From Emcibacteraceae bacterium (GTDB lineage: Bacteria; Pseudomonadota; Alphaproteobacteria; Sphingomonadales; Emcibacteraceae), in assembly GCA_041396985.1 (NCBI GenBank), contig JAWKXO010000003.1:533947-597946 (forward strand): DNA of 64,000 nucleotides, written 5' to 3'. The notes beneath the pieces were generated by a model. That model saw only the letters and a program-made list of their open reading frames with translations. It was not told the origin of the DNA and ran no database searches. A program made the translations under genes and the position numbers. Positions within the stretch are counted from its first letter, which is position 1, and each line of letters starts with the position of its first letter. Of the stretch, positions 60,670 through 64,000 are shown piece after piece.

Positions 60670-62808
60670 GTGCGAATAATTTTATTTATTTTTCTTTTTA
60701 TTCTCTCTTTCTCTTTTTCATCTATTGCTCAAATGCCAAAGCAGGACATATTGAAATATATGGACGCTGGTGAATTTGACAAAGCTCTTCAGGTATTTAT
60801 GTCCTATGCACCGCCTTATAAGAATACTGGCAGGTCATATATAGCAATGGCAAAATATTTGGGTGAGTCATATCGGCCTTCCCTTTTGAAGATTGCTTAT
60901 GAGAAAAACCCGAATGACTGGCACACAATTATTGAATATGCCAATGCTCTTATAGAAACTGATGTAGTAGAAAGTGATAAGCTTTTTTATAAAGCGATAG
61001 AGAACGGACTTTTGCCTATTGATTGTCCGCCTCAATTTATAGGTGAAATTTATTTTTGCGGCTCAAAATATGAAGCATATATGTTGAACCGCTGGCACTA
61101 CAAAAAAAATATCGATGCGCAAATAAATTTCTTCAAACGAAATCTTGAGATTTTTCCTGATAATTTGAAATTGCAGTATGAACTTGCTCAGTTGTTCTAT
61201 GAAAAAGGGGATTTTGATGAAGCCTTAAAAGTGGCTGCAAATGTCTCAGCAAAGTCTGATAATGGTTATGAGGCGCAGTATTTATATCTTAGCTACTTAT
61301 ATAATCTTGGATATACAGATAAATTATTTGCTGAACTCCCACGCATATTAAAAATTAAAAATCAAGAGTTCCACCGGCTGAATGGTGGAGCACTTACTAA
61401 CTTTATTTTGTTTTCTGAAGAAAAAGAAGAAACTCAAAAACTTCTTCTCAAAATAACTGAAACCTTTCCCACGAACCCTTATGTTCAGATGTCATATGGA
61501 ATGTTTATGGAATATAAGGGAAAGTTAAATGAGGCAGAAAAATATTATCGAAAGTCTGTCCCGCTTATGGATACGTTTGATGATTTGAGAGCTGATTTTC
61601 TGGATAATTCAAGGTTTTCTCAGGGCTTAAAAATGGCCCCTGAACTTCGGAAAATTTGGATAGGAAAAAGCAGAAAGGTGTTGAATAGATATATTGATGA
61701 AATGATAGGGTCAATTATTTATAACCCTTATTCACTTGTACGACTGGATAATTATTTTGAAGGGTTGTCAGATACTCACATTCAAAAAATATATGATCAG
61801 GAAAGATATAAAACTGAAGTAAAGCCGGTATTATTCCTTGTCTTTGCAGATTATTATGAGAGAAATAACGTTGAAATAGCATTAAAAATAATTAAAGAGG
61901 GCATTGAAAAATTTCCAAAAGAAAGGTGGTTGTACGTTAGATACATTCAAATTGCTGATACCATAAATACCTCACAGAGAAAATTGTATGGTATTAATAT
62001 TACCGAATTAAAAGAAAACTTATTTCATTATCCACCTTCAAAAGATGACTGGTTACCTTTTAATTTTGAAAAAAATATTACTGATGAAGAGTTGGAATTT
62101 TGGTACAAAATGCGATTGTCTGAATATTCAAACAATTTCTATGCATATCTTTTTTATTCAAATTTTCTAAAACAAAAAGGAAGGCTGGATGAAGCAAACA
62201 ACATACTTGACGAAGGTGAGGTTGTATTAAGGAAGTATTTAAAAAACCACCCCGATGACGCTGACATGGTTGAAAACTTTGCCTTTCTGCTACGTGATAA
62301 AGGTAAAATTAATGAGGCTACACATCAATTTAAAAAATTATCAAGAATGGAAAATGGTAGACCGGATGAAGTCTTACTTAGAAAAGTTTATTATGCCGAT
62401 CAACTGGTCTTGGTTAAAGACTGGAAGGGAATGATTAAAGCCTTCTTTGACTATTTACAGTTGTTTAAGCAGACACAGAAACCTTGGGATGTTTATTATG
62501 GTCGAATAAAAGGCAGGGTTGAAGAGGCGCTTATTTTTAACAATGAAGTTTCCGGTATTGATCAGCTAATAATGGATGAAATTAAAAAATATCCGAATTT
62601 ATCTCAGCCTTATGAAGACTATGGGGTTTATTTTTTGAAAAAAGATAAAACTGAGTATGCTCTAAAAATGTTTAATAAAGCATATGACGATGATTATAGA
62701 TTACTCGAATATTTAAGAAGTATGTATTTTAAAGAATTGGATGAGGGGAATATTGAAAATGTTCAATCTCTGGAATCAGTTATCCAACAAATAATAGAAC
62801 TGAAATAA
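60670..62808 (+). CDS. Secreted TPR-repeat protein
   Basis: About 712 residues from a GTG at 60670, with GGGG five bases before it; an ATG at 60637 adds 11 atypical residues. The signal peptide is RIILFIFLFILSFSFSSIAQ. TPR-like helical repeats run along the protein, e.g. LKLQYELAQLFYEKGDFDEA, QMSYGMFMEYKGKLNEAEKY, YSNFLKQKGRLDEANNILDE, ENFAFLLRDKGKINEATHQF and YEDYGVYFLKKDKTEYALKM. No enzyme motif is seen. Such proteins scaffold envelope complexes. The gene is AT-richer than its neighbours and stands alone. Function unknown. Confidence 0.85.
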   Translation: MRIILFIFLFILSFSFSSIAQMPKQDILKYMDAGEFDKALQVFMSYAPPYKNTGRSYIAMAKYLGESYRPSLLKIAYEKNPNDWHTIIEYANALIETDVVESDKLFYKAIENGLLPIDCPPQFIGEIYFCGSKYEAYMLNRWHYKKNIDAQINFFKRNLEIFPDNLKLQYELAQLFYEKGDFDEALKVAANVSAKSDNGYEAQYLYLSYLYNLGYTDKLFAELPRILKIKNQEFHRLNGGALTNFILFSEEKEETQKLLLKITETFPTNPYVQMSYGMFMEYKGKLNEAEKYYRKSVPLMDTFDDLRADFLDNSRFSQGLKMAPELRKIWIGKSRKVLNRYIDEMIGSIIYNPYSLVRLDNYFEGLSDTHIQKIYDQERYKTEVKPVLFLVFADYYERNNVEIALKIIKEGIEKFPKERWLYVRYIQIADTINTSQRKLYGINITELKENLFHYPPSKDDWLPFNFEKNITDEELEFWYKMRLSEYSNNFYAYLFYSNFLKQKGRLDEANNILDEGEVVLRKYLKNHPDDADMVENFAFLLRDKGKINEATHQFKKLSRMENGRPDEVLLRKVYYADQLVLVKDWKGMIKAFFDYLQLFKQTQKPWDVYYGRIKGRVEEALIFNNEVSGIDQLIMDEIKKYPNLSQPYEDYGVYFLKKDKTEYALKMFNKAYDDDYRLLEYLRSMYFKELDEGNIENVQSLESVIQQIIELK

Positions 62809-62911
62809 AAAAAGTTTTTCAATATATTATTTAAAGTTATTTTTTAACTACTACGTTCTTAACTTTGATTGGCTTATTCCTATCCAGATTCATTTTGTTG
62901 GCCCTCTTTTT

Positions 62912-62917
62912 TATGAT
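62912..62917 (+). promoter_or_regulatory. Possible -10 box before the hairpin array
   Basis: TATGAT at 62912-62917, with only a weak TTCATT 17 bases upstream, is the best promoter candidate in front of the repeat array. If used, the CBS gene would have a leader of about 200 nucleotides holding all three hairpins. Confidence 0.3.
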
Positions 62918-62945
62918 ACACTCATTTTCGGAAGTTATTTAATTC

Positions 62946-63098
62946 AGCCTTGAGCTCGGTTCATGGGATTGCGAAAGCAAGACCGGAACCAAAACTAAAA
63001 TAGCCTTGAGCTCGTTCTATGTAGTTGAGCAGCAACAACGGGAACATATTAAGCAGCCTTGAGCCCGTTCTATGGTGTCACCCTGTGACACCGAGAAC
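62946..63098 (+). repeat. Three tandem hairpin repeats before the CBS gene (candidate structured RNA)
   Basis: Units start at 62946, 63002 and 63055 with AGCCTTGAGC(T/C)CG(G)TTC(T)ATG and each closes with GAAC 24-28 bases after its GTTC. GTTC/GAAC form a constant outer stem in all three (62959-62962 with 62986-62989, 63014-63017 with 63042-63045, 63067-63070 with 63095-63098). The inner stem differs in every copy yet always pairs: TTGC/GCAA with a GAAA loop, GTTG/CAAC with a five-base loop, and an eight-base GGTGTCAC/GTGACACC. A constant frame with changed but still pairing stems points to RNA structure rather than coding. The third unit ends eight bases before the ribosome site of the CBS gene. 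No known riboswitch class was recognised. Confidence 0.7.
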
Positions 63099-63121
63099 AA
63101 AACCAAAAAAGGAGCCATCAC

Positions 63122-63553
63122 ATGTATGTAAAAAATATTCTGAACCGAAAAGGCCATGATGTTATTTCAATTGAGCCCACATCGACCATGCTGGAAACGG
63201 CAAAGGTGCTTCGCGAAAATAAAATCGGCGCCATTCTGGTTTGCGATAAGGAAGGCAAAATGTGCGGGGTGATATCCGAACGTGATATTGTGATTGCCAT
63301 TGCCCGCTCCGGCGCGCCGATCCTCGATAAGGCGGTTGGTGATTTCATGACCACGGGGGTTTATACTTGTAAGGCGGAAGACACCATCAAACAGGTGATG
63401 GAAGTCATGACCGCCCGCCGTATCCGTCACCTTCCGGTGGTCGGGGCCGGGGGCACCATTGTCGGCATGATCAGCATCGGCGATGTGGTCAAGGAAAGAA
63501 TGTCCGAGACGGAGGCGGAGGCCGAAGCCCTCAAAGCCTATATTGCCACATAA
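63122..63553 (+). CDS. CBS-domain pair protein
   Basis: 143 residues made almost wholly of two CBS domains. The first (about 8-62) has HDVISIEPTSTMLETAKVLR and GAILVCDKEGKMCGVISERD. The second (about 72-125) has YTCKAEDTIKQVMEVMTARR and HLPVVGAGGTIVGMISIGDV, with the V-K-E-R tail typical of this family. CBS pairs bind adenine nucleotides or SAM and act as energy sensors. The start is fixed by AAAAGGAG eight bases upstream. Three structured repeats fill its leader. The partner protein is unknown. Confidence 0.92.
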   Translation: MYVKNILNRKGHDVISIEPTSTMLETAKVLRENKIGAILVCDKEGKMCGVISERDIVIAIARSGAPILDKAVGDFMTTGVYTCKAEDTIKQVMEVMTARRIRHLPVVGAGGTIVGMISIGDVVKERMSETEAEAEALKAYIAT

Positions 63554-63744
63554 TCGGGGCCTGAGCCTGTCGGGGCCATGAGTCGGGGATTTTTTTTACC
63601 ACCAGGCTTAAGTCCGGGGTTTTATGCATGAAATTTTATTTTTGATAAGTTATTGAAAATAAAGAATAAAATCATAATCCATTTTGATTTTTTCGGGATT
63701 TGTTGAAATTCTCATATCCTTTATGGTAGGATGGCATCCCCTTT

Positions 63745-63761
63745 GGCAGTCACGTACTGCC
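63745..63761. terminator. Hairpin before the rRNA promoter
   Basis: GGCAGT at 63745-63750 pairs with ACTGCC at 63756-63761 around CACGT. T-runs follow within about 10-20 bases. It may end read-through from upstream into the rRNA operon, though the T-run is not immediate. Confidence 0.4.
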
Positions 63762-63844
63762 AATATTTTTGGCATTTTTTTTGGTGAGAAAGCGCAGTTT
63801 TCAGCGATTTTTAAAAAAAAGTGCATTTAGGGCAAAATTAAGGG

Positions 63845-63873
63845 TTTACAAGTGGGTTTCGGCCCCGTATAAC
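63845..63873 (+). promoter_or_regulatory. Strong sigma-70-type promoter, probable rRNA operon promoter
   Basis: TTTACA at 63845-63850, exactly 17 bases and TATAAC at 63868-63873 form a near-consensus housekeeping promoter. It is followed by a GC-rich discriminator and a leader resembling alphaproteobacterial pre-16S sequence. Confidence 0.7.
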
Positions 63874-64000
63874 CCGCCTTCACCGACACGGCAACACAGG
63901 GCCGTACGGTTGGTTTAGCAGATTGTTGGATTAACCGTGGGAACTGTGAGAATTGTGTTGGTTTTTTATTGGTCATTGACATTGTAGGATGGAAGAGAAA
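63874..64000 (+). ncRNA. Pre-16S rRNA leader (operon continues beyond the window)
   Basis: The last 127 bases hold no gene. The stretch ending TTGGTCATTGACATTGTAGG then ATGGAAGAGAAA closely resembles the leader just before 16S rRNA in alphaproteobacteria, where CATTGACATTG and GAAGAGAAA are recurrent. The 16S gene itself is outside the window, so this is a confident guess rather than proof. Confidence 0.65.

Noticed and set aside
62946..63098. CRISPR array
   Set aside because: Only three units are present, the constant part is interrupted by variable pairing stems rather than spacers of equal length, and no cas gene is nearby.
63554..63600. Terminator after the CBS gene
   Set aside because: Three GTCGGGG-like repeats and a T-run are present, but no stem with clean pairing directly before the T-run was found.

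Overview
The window looks like a chromosomal stretch of a moderately AT-rich, probably marine alphaproteobacterium. Four things support this: an ECF11-type RpoE/ChrR pair with its usual target genes, alphaproteobacterial ThuA/GMC/isomerase sugar genes, a VPLPA-CTERM sorting tail, and an rRNA promoter and leader at the right edge. No phage, transposase, integrase, CRISPR array or tRNA was found. The mobile-like material is limited to a few short palindromic repeats.

Layout. (1) 1-340: the start of a PAS-domain signalling protein that runs off the left edge. (2) 0.5-7.9 kb: a photo-oxidative stress module with sigma factor, ChrR-type anti-sigma and SDR on the + strand. Facing it is a six-gene operon of lipocalin, pyrimidine-dimer glycosylase, FAD oxidoreductase, DUF1365, CFA-type lipid methyltransferase and DUF3833. 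Each of the three transcription units is preceded by a TGATCC -35 box. (3) 7.9-10.3 kb: three START-fold (SRPBCC) proteins with an ArsR and a TetR regulator and visible palindromic operators. (4) 10.5-15.8 kb: a SIMPL protein, then a copper acquisition locus (DUF2946 protein, OprC-like TonB receptor with CxxxM and HxM motifs, TonB, ExbB, ExbD). (5) 15.8-20.8 kb: Lrp regulator, HAD hydrolase, OsmC-YcaO fusion and a secreted propeller-like protein.

(6) 21-31 kb: a polysaccharide locus. It holds an Nramp-fold transporter without the usual metal-binding motifs, a Tat-signal NagA, a NagB-like protein, a large secreted heparinase II/III-type lyase, a mannonate-oxidoreductase-like SDR, KDG kinase and a Tat-secreted Gfo/Idh/MocA protein. 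Together they could break a uronate/amino-sugar polymer into KDG-phosphate and hexosamine products. (7) 31-36 kb: trans-sulfuration-type PLP enzyme, APC permease, uridine-kinase-like protein and POT-like MFS carrier. (8) 36-47 kb: an orphan double-VFT histidine kinase, then a sugar oxidation locus (GMC oxidoreductase, TIM-barrel isomerase, MFS carrier around a LacI-type operator, Gfo/Idh/MocA, ThuA). A low-GC membrane gene flanked by inverted copies of a palindromic scrap interrupts this locus.

(9) 47.4-55 kb: a VPLPA-CTERM protein, then a D-glutamate cluster. It has a putative permease, DgcA and DgcN (D-Glu catabolism via N-acetylation and racemisation), a divergent LysR regulator, and MurD2 plus MurL (ligation of L-Glu to UDP-MurNAc-L-Ala, then epimerisation in place). 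(10) 55-60 kb: DUF1499 protein, a saccharopine dehydrogenase pair, MscL, a YegP-like protein and a DUF481 outer-membrane protein. (11) 60-64 kb: a large TPR protein, three tandem hairpin repeats with a constant frame and variable stems just upstream of a CBS-domain gene, and an rRNA promoter and leader. The hairpin array is the best candidate here for an undescribed structured RNA.

All calls are from reading the sequence only. Family names rest on recognised motifs, and no database search was run.
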